Shown one piece after another: positions 1-7,857 of a stretch of DNA of 55,749 bases. The position numbers and the translations under genes are program-made. Positions within the stretch are counted from its first letter, which is position 1. Every line of letters starts with the position of its first letter. The DNA is from Anaerolineae bacterium (GTDB lineage: Bacteria; Chloroflexota; Anaerolineae; Aggregatilineales; Phototrophicaceae): contig JAJDXR010000003.1 of NCBI GenBank assembly GCA_022823165.1, positions 1-55,749 of the forward strand, written 5' to 3'. Under the pieces are notes generated by a model, which searched no databases, had not been told where the DNA came from, and was given only the letters and a program-made list of their open reading frames with translations.

Positions 1-124
1 TCTGGTGGAGCGTTATTTCAACAAGATCAAGCATTTCCGCCGTGTCTTTTCTCGATTTGAGAAACTGGATACATCTCATCTTGGTTTTCTGCATTTTGTC
101 GGTACGCTTATCTGGTTACGATAG
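1..124 (+). CDS. IS5-family transposase, C-terminal end (5' part outside window)
   Basis: The frame starting at base 2 is open from the window edge and gives 40 residues before a TAG stop at 122-124. It begins LVERYFNKIKHFRRVFSRFE and ends FVGTLIWLR. This matches the conserved tail of IS5/IS427-group DDE transposases: the (V)ER-FNK-K-FRR block carrying the last catalytic Glu, then a hydrophobic segment ending in LIWLR. The visible part is intact. The rest of the element, including the first two catalytic Asp residues, lies outside the window, so activity cannot be judged. Confidence 0.8.
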   Translation, partial: LVERYFNKIKHFRRVFSRFEKLDTSHLGFLHFVGTLIWLR

Positions 125-142
125 AATGTCAACAGAACCTAG
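125..142. mobile_element. Probable right end of the IS5-type element with CTAG target site
   Basis: Directly after the transposase stop, the sequence TGTCAACAGAACC (127-139) reads outward as GGTTCTGTTGACA, the kind of terminal inverted repeat expected for an IS5-group element. It is followed by CTAG, partly overlapping it (139-142), a plausible duplicated target. The same bases supply the TAG stop of the minus-strand VOC gene. The left end is outside the window, so the repeat pair and target duplication cannot be verified. Confidence 0.5.
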
Positions 143-561
143 TTGTTCACCTGGAAAAACTCGACCACTTCGCCGCCCGGTCCCTTAAAGAAGGCGATGC
201 TGACGTTCAGCGGTCCCAGATCGACGGTCTTCAGCTCGACGGTGATTTCCATGCCAGCTTCCCGCACACGCTCCAGCGCCGCTTCAATATCGCTGGTCGC
301 CAGCGCGAAATGGAAAAGCACATTGCCGTCGGCGTCGCCGCCGGGCGTGGTTCCGGGCAGGGGCTCGAATAGCTCAAGATGGCTGCCGTCGCCGATATCC
401 AGCAGGCAGATGCGGCGGCCGCCGGCGCTGAACTCGGCTGTTTGAACCATACCCATCACCTCGGTGTAAAAGGCGAGCGACGCGGCGTAGTCCTGGGTTT
501 GCACGGCGATATGATGCGTGCCGAGCCCGGCGATTGTCTGATTCCTAGTTGCGATTGGCAT
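139..561 (-). CDS. VOC-superfamily (glyoxalase/epimerase-like) metal-dependent protein
   Basis: A 140-residue protein containing two betaalphabetabetabeta modules of the vicinal oxygen chelate fold. Probable metal ligands are His17 (GTHHIAV), Glu63 (HLELFEP), His84 (LFHFAL) and Glu134 (EVVEFFQ), the usual H-E-H-E arrangement of a cytoplasmic lyase, isomerase or epimerase. The family covers glyoxalase I, methylmalonyl-CoA epimerase and many uncharacterised enzymes, and the substrate cannot be read from the sequence. The ATG is preceded by an AGGAGG-like site on the minus strand (CAAGGAGGCTACC). The stop codon lies exactly at the presumed IS insertion site, so the original C-terminus may have been a few residues different, although the family normally ends near this point. 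Confidence 0.8.
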   Translation of the reverse strand: MPIATRNQTIAGLGTHHIAVQTQDYAASLAFYTEVMGMVQTAEFSAGGRRICLLDIGDGSHLELFEPLPGTTPGGDADGNVLFHFALATSDIEAALERVREAGMEITVELKTVDLGPLNVSIAFFKGPGGEVVEFFQVNN

Positions 562-965
562 GGTAGCCTCCTTGTTTGCCTGCGCTGTTCAGGGGATTAT
601 AATGCCTTGGGCCTCTAATCCAAGCGGCAGCGCTTTGCTGCAGGCGGTCGTCCCGGCTTTTGCCCAAGACTACTTGCACCCAACACGTGAAGCTGCGCTG
701 GAAAATCGCAGCAACAATCATAGCAATAATGTTGCCAAAAGCGTCTTGCGAAGGGATGGCATGCTTCAACTCAAGAAATTGAGCTAACCAGCACTGTTTA
801 CTTTTGCCAAAGGTCTCTGCCGGCTATAGTGGCACAGATTGCGATAGACAAGATCTCAAGCATTGGATATATGCTGTGTCCCTGCTCCCACCATCTAGGG
901 CTTTCACGAACTTCCCTTCTGTGTAATACTGCTTCTCTTAGCCATCATTCAACCACAGGGTTAAT
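562..965. other. Intergenic stretch, no gene recognised
   Basis: About 400 bases between the divergent VOC and FN3 genes. Only short open frames without recognisable motifs are present. A TATAGT hexamer near 824-829 with TTGCCA upstream has a spacer too short (15) to call a promoter confidently. The region probably holds the promoters of both flanking genes. Confidence 0.4.
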
Positions 966-2918
966 ATGCCTCGCGGACTCGCATTCAGCTCATTCCTGCT
1001 CGCCTTCTTATTCTCATCCCTAGCCCTTGCCCAAGATATCGTCAGCCCGGTTACGACTATCCGTTTGTCCCCACCAACGATACTCGACGTCGACCGCGAC
1101 ACCATATCCTGGAGCAGCGTCCGACATGCCGAAACTTACAGAATCCGCTGGCGCCCCAGCAGCGGCGGACGCTTGAAGACCAAGAGCGTCTCCGCCCCCA
1201 CGACCAGCTATCGCATAACCGGGCTGTCTCGCGGCATTGAATATAAGGTGCAAGTCCAAGCACTTTCATCCAATTCCAGCCATCTCGACAGCGCTTACAG
1301 CCAAGCCAAAAACATCCTTATCCCCAAACCCAAGGCCTTGGACGAACCCAGTCTGCGCCATGTTTCCGGCACAACCGTCGCCTGGGATAAAGTAACGGGC
1401 GCGGTAGCCTACGTCCTCCACATTAATGACCTCGGCCGGACTAGCCGCAGGCGCCTGCCCGCATCCAGTGACACGTATACCTTCTTGAACTTCCGTCCGG
1501 GCCCGCACTATGAAATCCGGCTAAGCGCCCGGGGCGATGGCTTGACCTACAAGCGGAACAGTCCCTTGAGCAACATTGTCAAGATCACCATCACTTCCCC
1601 GCCTACCGAGACGCCTACGCCAGCGGTTGCCCAGAGCCTCGACGCCCCTTCCAATCTGCGCTGCGCCGGCCGGCAAATCTGTTTCCCGCCCGTCCCCAAA
1701 GCATTTACTTACGGCTTCTATCCCTTGCCCGGCGATCTGCGCGGCGCTTCCGCCGATGCCCTTCGCGGCGACGACCCCGAGATCTGTCTGCCTCTGCCCG
1801 ACGGCTACCAGCCCGGTGACAAGATCAGTCTCTACGCCTTCAGTCAGCCCGGCGATTCCGCTTATGAGACCAGCCCGCCCAGCCAGCCCTTCACGCTGAC
1901 CGAAGACTGCCTTGCCCTGCCAACGGATACGCCTACGCCAACTGACACGCCAACGAATACGCCGACGCCGACTGACACGCCAACGAATACACCCACACCA
2001 ACCGACACGCCAACGGATACACCTACACCAACCGATACGCCGACGAATACACCCACGCCAACCGACACGCCAACGAATACACCTACACCAACCGACACGC
2101 CAACGAATACGCCAACGCCGACTGATACACTCACGCCCACCCTGGCTCCGCCACCCGCGCCGACCGGTCTTGTCATTACTCGCTTTGAAGGCCGCGCTCT
2201 CTATCTGGCCTGGGACCCGGCGCCGACAGCTGCCAGCTACGAGCTGAAAATAGGCGATTCCGTCTGGTTCGATATTGGCGCCTACACCGACCATGGCTTC
2301 CTGGGCTTGGAATCCGGCACGACCTACACCCTGTCAGTCCGCGCCAGGAACCGCGCCGGGGTCTCGCCGTCCGCTTCGATCACAGGCACGACCCTGCCCC
2401 CCACCAGCACACCCATCCCAACGGACACGCCGACGAATACACCCACCAATACGGCGACGAATACGCCAACGGATACCCTCACGCCTGTACCAACCGATAC
2501 GCCCGTGCCGACTGACACGCCCGTTCCCACTGCCACGCCAGTGCCAACCGACACGCCCGTACCCACCGACACCCTTGTTCCTACTGAAACGCCCGTGCCG
2601 CCGACGAATACGCCGGTACCGCCGCCGCGCAAAACTGACCCGCCACCGCGCAATACTGACCCGCCGCCGACTGACACGCTTGTGCCTACCGCGACAACAT
2701 TTTATTATGGACGCAGTGTAACGCGGACGGCAGATGGAACTAGTCCTCAACGGGCGCTCAATGCTGCTAAAAATGATGCAAAAAACGCAGTTCGCTGTAG
2801 TGGTAATGATACGCCAAATGGGAAAGTTCGGTATGAAAACGAGCTACTGGAAGAGATTATCGGAGGAACTTCATGGCGCGCTACAGTAACCGCTATACTT
2901 CCGTGTCGAAGACCGTAG
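966..2918 (+). CDS. Secreted FN3-domain protein with Thr-Pro repeat linkers
   Basis: A 650-residue exported protein. An N-terminal signal peptide (about residues 1-22, ending SSLALAQ) is followed by FN3-like modules at about 28-118 and 122-210 (pattern V-W--V--A--Y--R, then Y-V-V-A) and a Cys-containing segment at about 228-315. A Thr-Pro linker covers 318-395, another FN3 module about 398-476, and a second Thr-Pro/Pro-rich linker 478-580. The C-terminal domain of about 70 residues is not recognised. Such proteins are usually cell-surface or extracellular scaffolds; binding partners cannot be predicted. The C-terminal 200 bases look more AT-rich than the rest. The TAG stop lies in the same frame as, and just before, the truncated permease at 2919, so this gene sits at a rearrangement junction. 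It shares modules with the much larger gene at the right end of the window. Confidence 0.8.
   Translation: MPRGLAFSSFLLAFLFSSLALAQDIVSPVTTIRLSPPTILDVDRDTISWSSVRHAETYRIRWRPSSGGRLKTKSVSAPTTSYRITGLSRGIEYKVQVQALSSNSSHLDSAYSQAKNILIPKPKALDEPSLRHVSGTTVAWDKVTGAVAYVLHINDLGRTSRRRLPASSDTYTFLNFRPGPHYEIRLSARGDGLTYKRNSPLSNIVKITITSPPTETPTPAVAQSLDAPSNLRCAGRQICFPPVPKAFTYGFYPLPGDLRGASADALRGDDPEICLPLPDGYQPGDKISLYAFSQPGDSAYETSPPSQPFTLTEDCLALPTDTPTPTDTPTNTPTPTDTPTNTPTPTDTPTDTPTPTDTPTNTPTPTDTPTNTPTPTDTPTNTPTPTDTLTPTLAPPPAPTGLVITRFEGRALYLAWDPAPTAASYELKIGDSVWFDIGAYTDHGFLGLESGTTYTLSVRARNRAGVSPSASITGTTLPPTSTPIPTDTPTNTPTNTATNTPTDTLTPVPTDTPVPTDTPVPTATPVPTDTPVPTDTLVPTETPVPPTNTPVPPPRKTDPPPRNTDPPPTDTLVPTATTFYYGRSVTRTADGTSPQRALNAAKNDAKNAVRCSGNDTPNGKVRYENELLEEIIGGTSWRATVTAILPCRRP
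1921..2139 (+). repeat. Tandem repeat of about 30 bp encoding Thr-Pro linker
   Basis: Imperfect tandem copies of a 30-bp unit encoding [14 protein letters not shown] decapeptides lie inside the FN3 gene. A second, more diverged Thr-Pro block lies at about 2398-2700. The copies differ mainly at third codon positions and Asn/Asp swaps, so the peptide rather than the DNA appears to be conserved. These linkers are proline-rich and presumably extended, probably spacing the FN3 modules. Confidence 0.8.
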
Positions 2919-3170
2919 AAGAGATTCATTGGCAGTGACATTGATGAGGAGCAACTGCGCTGGAACGATTTCCTCTGGCCGCTGATTGTGCTCAGCCAGA
3001 ACGATTATTTCACGCTGCAAGTGGGCTTGAACGCCTTCCAGGGCGAGCTGCAGATCCAGTGGCATTATGTCTTGGCTATGACGGTCGTGACGCTCTTGCC
3101 GATTACGCTGGTCTTCGCCTTTCTGCAGCGCTTTATCACCACCGGCATCGCCACCACCGGAATGAAATGA
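2919..3170 (+). pseudogene. Truncated sugar ABC permease (MalG-type), C-terminal remnant
   Basis: The open frame from 2919 to the TGA at 3168-3170 has no proper start. From about 2958 it reads as the C-terminal quarter of a MalG-type permease: RWNDFLWPLIVL, then a stretch ending LQRFITTGIATTGMK, the typical last loop, last membrane helix and C-terminal tail. The EAA loop and the first four or five helices are missing. The sequence upstream of about 2955 has no similarity to permeases and runs directly from the FN3 gene. The remnant still ends in an ATGA-type overlap with the dehydrogenase gene, showing it was the last permease gene of a sugar operon before the break. Confidence 0.75.
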
Positions 3171-4156
3171 TGCCCGGGCAGCGAGCCGTCGTCAGCGCAG
3201 CCGGTCAAGTCGCGCTGGAGCCATTTGATCCGCCGCCGCCGCTGCCGGGGCAGGTTCGCCTGCGCGCCCTGAGGACCCTGATCAGCCCGGGCACCGAGCG
3301 CGCCTTCTTTCTCAGCCTCGACAATACCGGCGCCACCTATCCGCTGTATCCCGGTTACAGTTTCGTCGGCTTGGTCGAAGCCCGTGGCGCTGAGGTTACG
3401 GCGCTGCATGTCGGCGACCGCGTCGTCTGCCCGGCGCCGCATGCCTCGCATGCGCTGGTTGACGCCGAGGTCTGCTTGCCCCTGCCGGCTGATTTGCCGG
3501 CCGATCAAGCGGCTTTTTTTAATCTATTGGCGATCGCCATGCAAGGCCTGCGCAAGGCGCGCATTGAGCTGGGCGAATCGGTGGCGGTCCTGGGCGCGGG
3601 GCTGGTCGGCATATTGGCGATGCGGCTGGCGCAGTTGTCCGGCGGCTTGCCCGTCATCGGCATTGACCTGGATGCCCGGCGGCTGGAACTGGCGCGCCGC
3701 GTCGGCGCTGATGACAGCCTGATCGGCGGCGACAGGCTCGCGGCTGACTTGCGTGAACTCTTGGGCAGCGCCGGCGCTGACGTCGTCATCGAGGCGACGG
3801 GAGCGCCGGACTTGGTCGCGACCGCCTTTCAAGCGGCGGCTGAGAAAGGTCGGGTGATATTGCTTGGCAGCGCCCGTGGCGACAGCGAGCGCGTCAATTT
3901 CTACCGCGATGTGCATCGCAAGGGCTTGCATATCATCGGCGCGCATGAAATCACTCGGCCGCGTCGGGAGAACAGCCCGGGCTATTGGACGCAATTCAGC
4001 GAGCACAAAGTTTGTCTTGAGCTGCTGGCGCGGGGGCGCGTGGATGTGAGGCCGCTGATCACACACCGCTATAATTGGCGCGATTTTCCGCAAGCCTACG
4101 CGCATCTGGCGGATTGGGACCGGGAAGCGCTGGGGATATTGATCGAATGGACTTGA
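3167..4156 (+). CDS. Medium-chain dehydrogenase/reductase (zinc-site-less), NAD(P)-dependent
   Basis: A 329-residue MDR-superfamily oxidoreductase. The N-terminal GroES-like half (about 1-125) includes SPGTERAFF, and the Rossmann half carries the GAGLVG dinucleotide motif at 143-148. The usual zinc-binding GHE is replaced by PGYSFVGLV and the catalytic Cys position by Ser/Pro, so it is probably a zinc-independent member. It resembles the threonine/sorbitol dehydrogenase-like enzymes found in carbohydrate operons; the substrate is unknown. The chosen ATG at 3167 (or the next, 3170) overlaps the permease stop, which suggests translational coupling. The longer upstream open frame reads through the permease in another frame and is not real. 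The next gene overlaps its 3' end by 10 bases. Confidence 0.8.
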   Translation: MMPGQRAVVSAAGQVALEPFDPPPPLPGQVRLRALRTLISPGTERAFFLSLDNTGATYPLYPGYSFVGLVEARGAEVTALHVGDRVVCPAPHASHALVDAEVCLPLPADLPADQAAFFNLLAIAMQGLRKARIELGESVAVLGAGLVGILAMRLAQLSGGLPVIGIDLDARRLELARRVGADDSLIGGDRLAADLRELLGSAGADVVIEATGAPDLVATAFQAAAEKGRVILLGSARGDSERVNFYRDVHRKGLHIIGAHEITRPRRENSPGYWTQFSEHKVCLELLARGRVDVRPLITHRYNWRDFPQAYAHLADWDREALGILIEWT

Positions 4157-5094
4157 TACGGAATCCGGACGAAATACGGCAGCAACTCTGGCGGCTGCTC
4201 GGCGATATCCCGCCGCCCTTCCTGCCATCCGTCAGCATCTTGTCCACGCGCGACCTGCCGACCTGTACGCTGGAGCATCTGACCTTCGCCAACGGCCTGG
4301 GCGATACCGTCTACGGCTATATGCTGCTGCCCAAGGGCATCGAAAGGCCGGCCCCGGCGGTGCTCTACCATCACGAGCACGGCGGCAAGTATTCGCTGGG
4401 CAAAGACGCCGCCATCAAGGTGCGCGAGAACGGCTACGCGCCCGGGCTGGCTTTGGTCGAAGCCGGTTTTATCGTGCTGGCGATTGACGCCTACGGCTTC
4501 GGCCAGCGGGAGCATCAGGGACCCGGCGGCGCCAGCGAAAGCGGCGCCTCAACCGAGCTGTCGCTGTACAAGCGCTTTGTATGGGAGGGGCGGTCGCTCT
4601 GGGGCATGATGGCGCACGACGACTTGACCGCGCTGCGCTACCTGCTCAGCCGCCCCGAAGTCGACCCGGCGCGTATCGGCGCGGCCGGCATGAGCCTGGG
4701 CGGGTCGCGCGCCACCTGGGTCGCCGCCCTGGACGAGCGGGTCAAAGCCGCCGTCCCCATCTCGCAGATGACCCGTTATCGCGACTTCGCCGATAGCGGC
4801 AATCTGCGTATGCACACTATCTACTATTATGTGCCGGGCATGCTGGTCTCGGGCCTGGACATGGAGCATATCGTGGCTTTGACCGCGCCGCGCCAGCAAC
4901 TGATCCTGACCGGCGACCTCGACCCGCTCTCGCCCATCGCCGGCATCCACAAGGTGATGGCTTACGCCAGCGAGGTGTACCGGGAAGCGGGCGCGCCGGA
5001 CAATCTTGAACTCGTGCTCTATGAAGGCGTAGCGCATGCCTATCTGCCGGCCATGGTCGAAGCGATGGTCGAATTCTTCCGGCGCGCGCTCTAG
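4147..5094 (+). CDS. Alpha/beta hydrolase, dienelactone hydrolase/acetyl-esterase type
   Basis: A 315-residue cytoplasmic alpha/beta hydrolase. The nucleophile elbow is GMSLGG with Ser183; a later LTGDLDPLSP supplies the acid and GVAHAYLP the His. The long N-terminal part with LYHHEHGGKYSLGK resembles the acetyl-xylan-esterase/BAAT-like hydrolases often placed beside sugar ABC transporters, so a role in deacylating imported carbohydrate is plausible but inferred. The start ATG at 4147 lies inside the end of the dehydrogenase gene, indicating a coupled operon remnant. No signal peptide is visible. Confidence 0.8.
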   Translation: MDLIRNPDEIRQQLWRLLGDIPPPFLPSVSILSTRDLPTCTLEHLTFANGLGDTVYGYMLLPKGIERPAPAVLYHHEHGGKYSLGKDAAIKVRENGYAPGLALVEAGFIVLAIDAYGFGQREHQGPGGASESGASTELSLYKRFVWEGRSLWGMMAHDDLTALRYLLSRPEVDPARIGAAGMSLGGSRATWVAALDERVKAAVPISQMTRYRDFADSGNLRMHTIYYYVPGMLVSGLDMEHIVALTAPRQQLILTGDLDPLSPIAGIHKVMAYASEVYREAGAPDNLELVLYEGVAHAYLPAMVEAMVEFFRRAL

Positions 5095-5142
5095 CCTCGC
5101 GCGGCGTCGCTTGATTTTTCCTTGATTTGTGACGGTTATTAC

Positions 5143-5171
5143 TTGCGAAAATTAAGGGCGCAAGTTATACT
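5143..5171 (+). promoter_or_regulatory. Promoter for candidate small RNA
   Basis: TTGCGA (5143-5148) and TATACT (5166-5171) are separated by exactly 17 bases, close to a sigma-70 consensus. No open frame with a ribosome site follows; a strong hairpin terminator does, about 75 bases downstream. Confidence 0.55.
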
Positions 5172-5177
5172 GGCGGC

Positions 5178-5292
5178 AGGCTGCGTAAGAGAGCGTAAGG
5201 TTAAGCTAAAGTGGCCATCGGCATGACGATATGCTTGCGCGGTGAAGGGCGTCCGGATACGGGGTGTAATTCGGACGCCCTTGTTTTTTTTC
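5178..5292 (+). ncRNA. Candidate small non-coding RNA of about 115 nt
   Basis: The interval runs from the predicted transcription start about 7 bases after TATACT to the end of a rho-independent terminator. No start codon with a Shine-Dalgarno site or sensible peptide lies inside. It does not resemble a tRNA or any RNA family I can name. Alternatively the promoter match is chance and the hairpin only terminates the dehydrogenase/hydrolase operon. Confidence 0.4.
5245..5292 (+). terminator. Strong rho-independent terminator
   Basis: The arm AAGGGCGTCCG (5245-5255) pairs perfectly with CGGACGCCCTT (5272-5282), an 11-bp stem with a 16-base loop, followed by G and a run of nine T. It lies 150 bases after the hydrolase gene and 72 bases before the promoter of the next operon. 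Confidence 0.85.
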
Positions 5293-5354
5293 CGGCTCCC
5301 TAAAGCCGTCACGGGCGTCAAAGCCACCGAAGCCAGCGCCCGGGCGCTCTGATT

Positions 5355-5382
5355 TTGACAATTACCGTCCCTAAGTTACAAT
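5355..5382 (+). promoter_or_regulatory. Promoter of the sugar ABC operon
   Basis: A perfect -35 TTGACA (5355-5360), a 16-base spacer and TACAAT (5377-5382). Transcription would start near 5389, leaving a leader of about 125 bases before the binding-protein gene. Confidence 0.7.
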
Positions 5383-5388
5383 CTTTCT

Positions 5389-5513
5389 GCTGGCGACCGA
5401 TTCCAATCGGAACTTTCGATACAGTCCGGGAACGAGCGAAATATGGCTCGCCCCAGGTCTTCGGTCGCCGCGACTGTAAAATAAGGCTGATCATTTAGTG
5501 AGGAGGCATTGAA
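5389..5513 (+). promoter_or_regulatory. Structured 5' leader, candidate cis-regulatory RNA
   Basis: Three perfect pairings are visible. GGCGACCGA (5392-5400) pairs with TCGGTCGCC (5461-5469). ACAGTC (5421-5426) pairs with GACTGT (5472-5477). CGAGC (5433-5437) pairs with GCTCG (5446-5450) and extends through GGG/CCC. The first two cross, so they form either a pseudoknot or two exclusive folds. A fourth hairpin, CCGATT/AATCGG (5397-5410), competes with the first. AGGAGG (5501-5506) and the ATG follow. I do not recognise a known riboswitch class. Confidence 0.45.
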
Positions 5514-6791
5514 ATGTTTCTAAGAAGCGCGCCCGGGAAGTTCTTTCTTCTGGTTCTTTTGCTTTTGATTGCGGTGGCGGGCCTACAGGCGCAAGACACC
5601 ACGCTTACATTCATCTCCTGGCAGGTGGATGAGCCGGGCGTGGGCGATTGGTGGCGCAGCGCCATCGAAGAGTTCGAGAGTACACATGATGGTGTCACGA
5701 TCGACTTCACCAAAGTCGCCCGTCCGGAATACGCCGATACCTTTCTGACGCTCTTCGCCGGCGGTACGCCGCCGGACATCGTTCACCTGGCCGCTTTCGA
5801 GTTCCAGCAATTCGCTGATGCCGGCTGGATGGAAGATCTGGCGCCCTGGGTTGAAAATTCAGACCTCGATCTGGAGGGCTGGGCGGGCCAAGTCAAGTGC
5901 ATGTGGGAAGGCGAGATGAGCTGCATCATGCTGCTCTACTTTGGTTTCGTCATGGTCGTGAATGACGCCATCCTCGATTCCATTGGCATGGAAGCGCCCA
6001 CCAATTGGGAGGAAATGCTGGCCGTCCTGCGCGCCGCCACGCAAGATACCGATGGCGACGGCATCGTCGATCAATGGGGCATTTGCCACCATACCAACGA
6101 GGGCAGCCAATACGCCTCGCAGCTGCTCAGCTACGTGGTTGGTTCCGGCGCATACTGGACCAGCGCTGAAGGCGAAGTCACCATCGATACGCCCGAGATG
6201 GCCGAAGGCTTCTCCCGCTGGAAGACGATCTTCGACGAAGGCCTTAGCCCGCTCGACTTGTCCTCCGGTGATTGCCATCAGCTGATGATGGAAGGCAAGC
6301 TGGCGACGCGCATGGAAGGCTCATGGGTATACAACTTTGTCCGCCGGGCGGAGCCGGAAGTCCAGCAGCACCTGCGCATCGTGCCGGTGCCCTTTGAAGT
6401 GCCGGTAGGCGGCGGCAGCAACGTCATCGGCATGGCCAGCGAGATCAGCGATGAACGCAAGCAACTGGTCTGGGATTTCATCGAGATAATCACATCGCAG
6501 GAATGGCAAGAACAGTTCGGCGTGAACGTCGGCAATCCCGCGCCGCGCCCGGGCACATTAACCGATGCCATTTACGAAGCCGTGCCTCACGTCGATATCT
6601 TGGTGGCGTCGCAAACTACCGCCTCGGATAACGGCATTGACCGCAGCCCGACCGGCTTGCAGATCGTCTACAACGAATTCTCCAAGTTGGTCCGCAACGA
6701 AGCCCAGCGCATGATCGCGGATGACGCCGATCCGGCCGCGGTGGTCGCCGACTTGCACAACCTGGCGGTCGAGCTGCAGCAGGACATGTAA
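5514..6791 (+). CDS. Sugar ABC transporter substrate-binding protein (family 1)
   Basis: A 425-residue extracellular solute-binding protein. A Sec signal peptide covers about residues 1-27 (KFFLLVLLLLIAVAGLQAQ). The mature part begins TLTFISWQVDEPG and contains FAGGTPPDIVHLAAFEFQQF, typical of family 1 (MalE/UgpB-like) binding proteins. A calcium-loop-like DTDGDGIVDQWG segment lies near residue 180, as in many such proteins. The ATG has a strong AGGAGG site 7 bases upstream. It is first in an operon with two permeases, and an intergenic hairpin after it probably raises its expression relative to them. The ligand is presumably a mono- or oligosaccharide; the exact sugar is not readable. Confidence 0.9.
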   Translation: MFLRSAPGKFFLLVLLLLIAVAGLQAQDTTLTFISWQVDEPGVGDWWRSAIEEFESTHDGVTIDFTKVARPEYADTFLTLFAGGTPPDIVHLAAFEFQQFADAGWMEDLAPWVENSDLDLEGWAGQVKCMWEGEMSCIMLLYFGFVMVVNDAILDSIGMEAPTNWEEMLAVLRAATQDTDGDGIVDQWGICHHTNEGSQYASQLLSYVVGSGAYWTSAEGEVTIDTPEMAEGFSRWKTIFDEGLSPLDLSSGDCHQLMMEGKLATRMEGSWVYNFVRRAEPEVQQHLRIVPVPFEVPVGGGSNVIGMASEISDERKQLVWDFIEIITSQEWQEQFGVNVGNPAPRPGTLTDAIYEAVPHVDILVASQTTASDNGIDRSPTGLQIVYNEFSKLVRNEAQRMIADDADPAAVVADLHNLAVELQQDM

Positions 6792-6819
6792 GCCGCAGTT
6801 CCGTCCGCTTTTTCATCAG

Positions 6820-6861
6820 AGCCGAGAGAGCCGAGGGCGCGTCGCCGGCGCGCTCTCGGCT
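6820..6861 (+). other. Intercistronic hairpin between binding protein and permease
   Basis: GCCGAGAGAGC (6821-6831) pairs with GCGCTCTCGGC (6850-6860) with one mismatch, plus an outer A-T pair. No strong T-run follows, so it is more likely an mRNA-stabilising or partial-termination structure that lets the binding-protein message accumulate over the permease message. Confidence 0.55.
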
Positions 6862-6885
6862 TGAACATTTCAAGGCTTTCCGCTA

Positions 6886-7842
6886 ATGACGAGCCAGTCT
6901 TTCGGCCAGGGCGAGCCGGCTTTGAGGCGTCTCAACGGCGTCTCGCCGCGCTGGAGTTTGTGGCAGCCCGGCAATCGGCAGCTTTTCGCCTATTTGCTGC
7001 TGCTGCCGGCAGTGCTTCTGACCGCCGCCATCATTGTCTATCCGATCCTGTCCGCCATTGACTTGAGCTTTCAGCGGATAAAAATCGCCAAGTTGGGTCG
7101 CGAGCGCGCCCCCTTGACCCTGCGTAATTACGAGGAGCTCTTTCAATCGCCGGAGTTCTTTCAAGCCATCTGGGTGACGATAAGCCTGGTCGCGACGGTG
7201 ACATTGCTTTCTTATGTCATCGGCTTGGCGACCGCAGTTATGGTGAATCAGCAGTTTCGCGGCCGCAAGCTGGCGCGCATCCTGGTCGCCGTGCCTTGGG
7301 CTGTGCCCTCGGTGATGGCGGCAATTATCTGGTGGTGGCTCTTTGACAGCTCCTTTGGCTTGATCAACTGGGCTTTGGTGCGCTCCGGGCTAAGCGGCGA
7401 AATGATCCCCTGGCTGTCGACGCCGGGGGCGGCCACTTTCGTTATTGTGATAGTTATGGTCTGGAAGGGCTATCCTTTCATCTCGGTCATTATGCTGGCC
7501 GGGCTGCAGTCGATCCCGCTCGAACTCTACGACGCCGCCAAGGTCGATGGCGCCAGCGCCTGGGGTCGCTTCCGCTTTATCACCTTGCCGGGTTTGCGCT
7601 CGGTGCGCGGTATTGCCCTCATCCTGATTATGCTCTGGGTATTCCGTGATTTTCCCATCATATACCTCTTGACCGGCGGCGGACCCCAAGGCACGACGCA
7701 GACCCTGGCGATTATGACCTACCAGGAAGCCTTTAAGTTTCACGACTTTGGATATGCCGCCGCTATCGGCGTCATCACCCTGATCATCAGCGTCGTCGCC
7801 AGTTGGTTTATGGTGCGGCGCAGCGACGAACCGCTCTTCTAG
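6886..7842 (+). CDS. Sugar ABC transporter permease, MalF/UgpA type
   Basis: A 318-residue inner-membrane permease with about six hydrophobic helices (first at about residues 30-52). The EAA loop, which contacts the ATPase, reads ELYDAAKVDGASAWGRFRFI, matching EAA---G---------I-LP of binding-protein-dependent transporters. It pairs with the MalG-type permease 15 bases downstream and with the binding protein upstream. No ATPase gene is present in the operon; as in many high-GC Gram-positive and Chloroflexota sugar systems, a shared MsiK-like ATPase encoded elsewhere is likely. Confidence 0.9.
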   Translation: MTSQSFGQGEPALRRLNGVSPRWSLWQPGNRQLFAYLLLLPAVLLTAAIIVYPILSAIDLSFQRIKIAKLGRERAPLTLRNYEELFQSPEFFQAIWVTISLVATVTLLSYVIGLATAVMVNQQFRGRKLARILVAVPWAVPSVMAAIIWWWLFDSSFGLINWALVRSGLSGEMIPWLSTPGAATFVIVIVMVWKGYPFISVIMLAGLQSIPLELYDAAKVDGASAWGRFRFITLPGLRSVRGIALILIMLWVFRDFPIIYLLTGGGPQGTTQTLAIMTYQEAFKFHDFGYAAAIGVITLIISVVASWFMVRRSDEPLF

Positions 7843-7857
7843 CGAGGGCAACTTATC

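Noticed and set aside
1921..2139. CRISPR-like periodic repeat
   Set aside because: The 30-bp periodicity has no spacers; it encodes an in-frame Thr-Pro linker.
2988..3170. Complete 60-residue protein starting at GTG 2988
   Set aside because: It is the tail of a MalG-type permease; the homologous sequence extends upstream of this codon, so it is a remnant.
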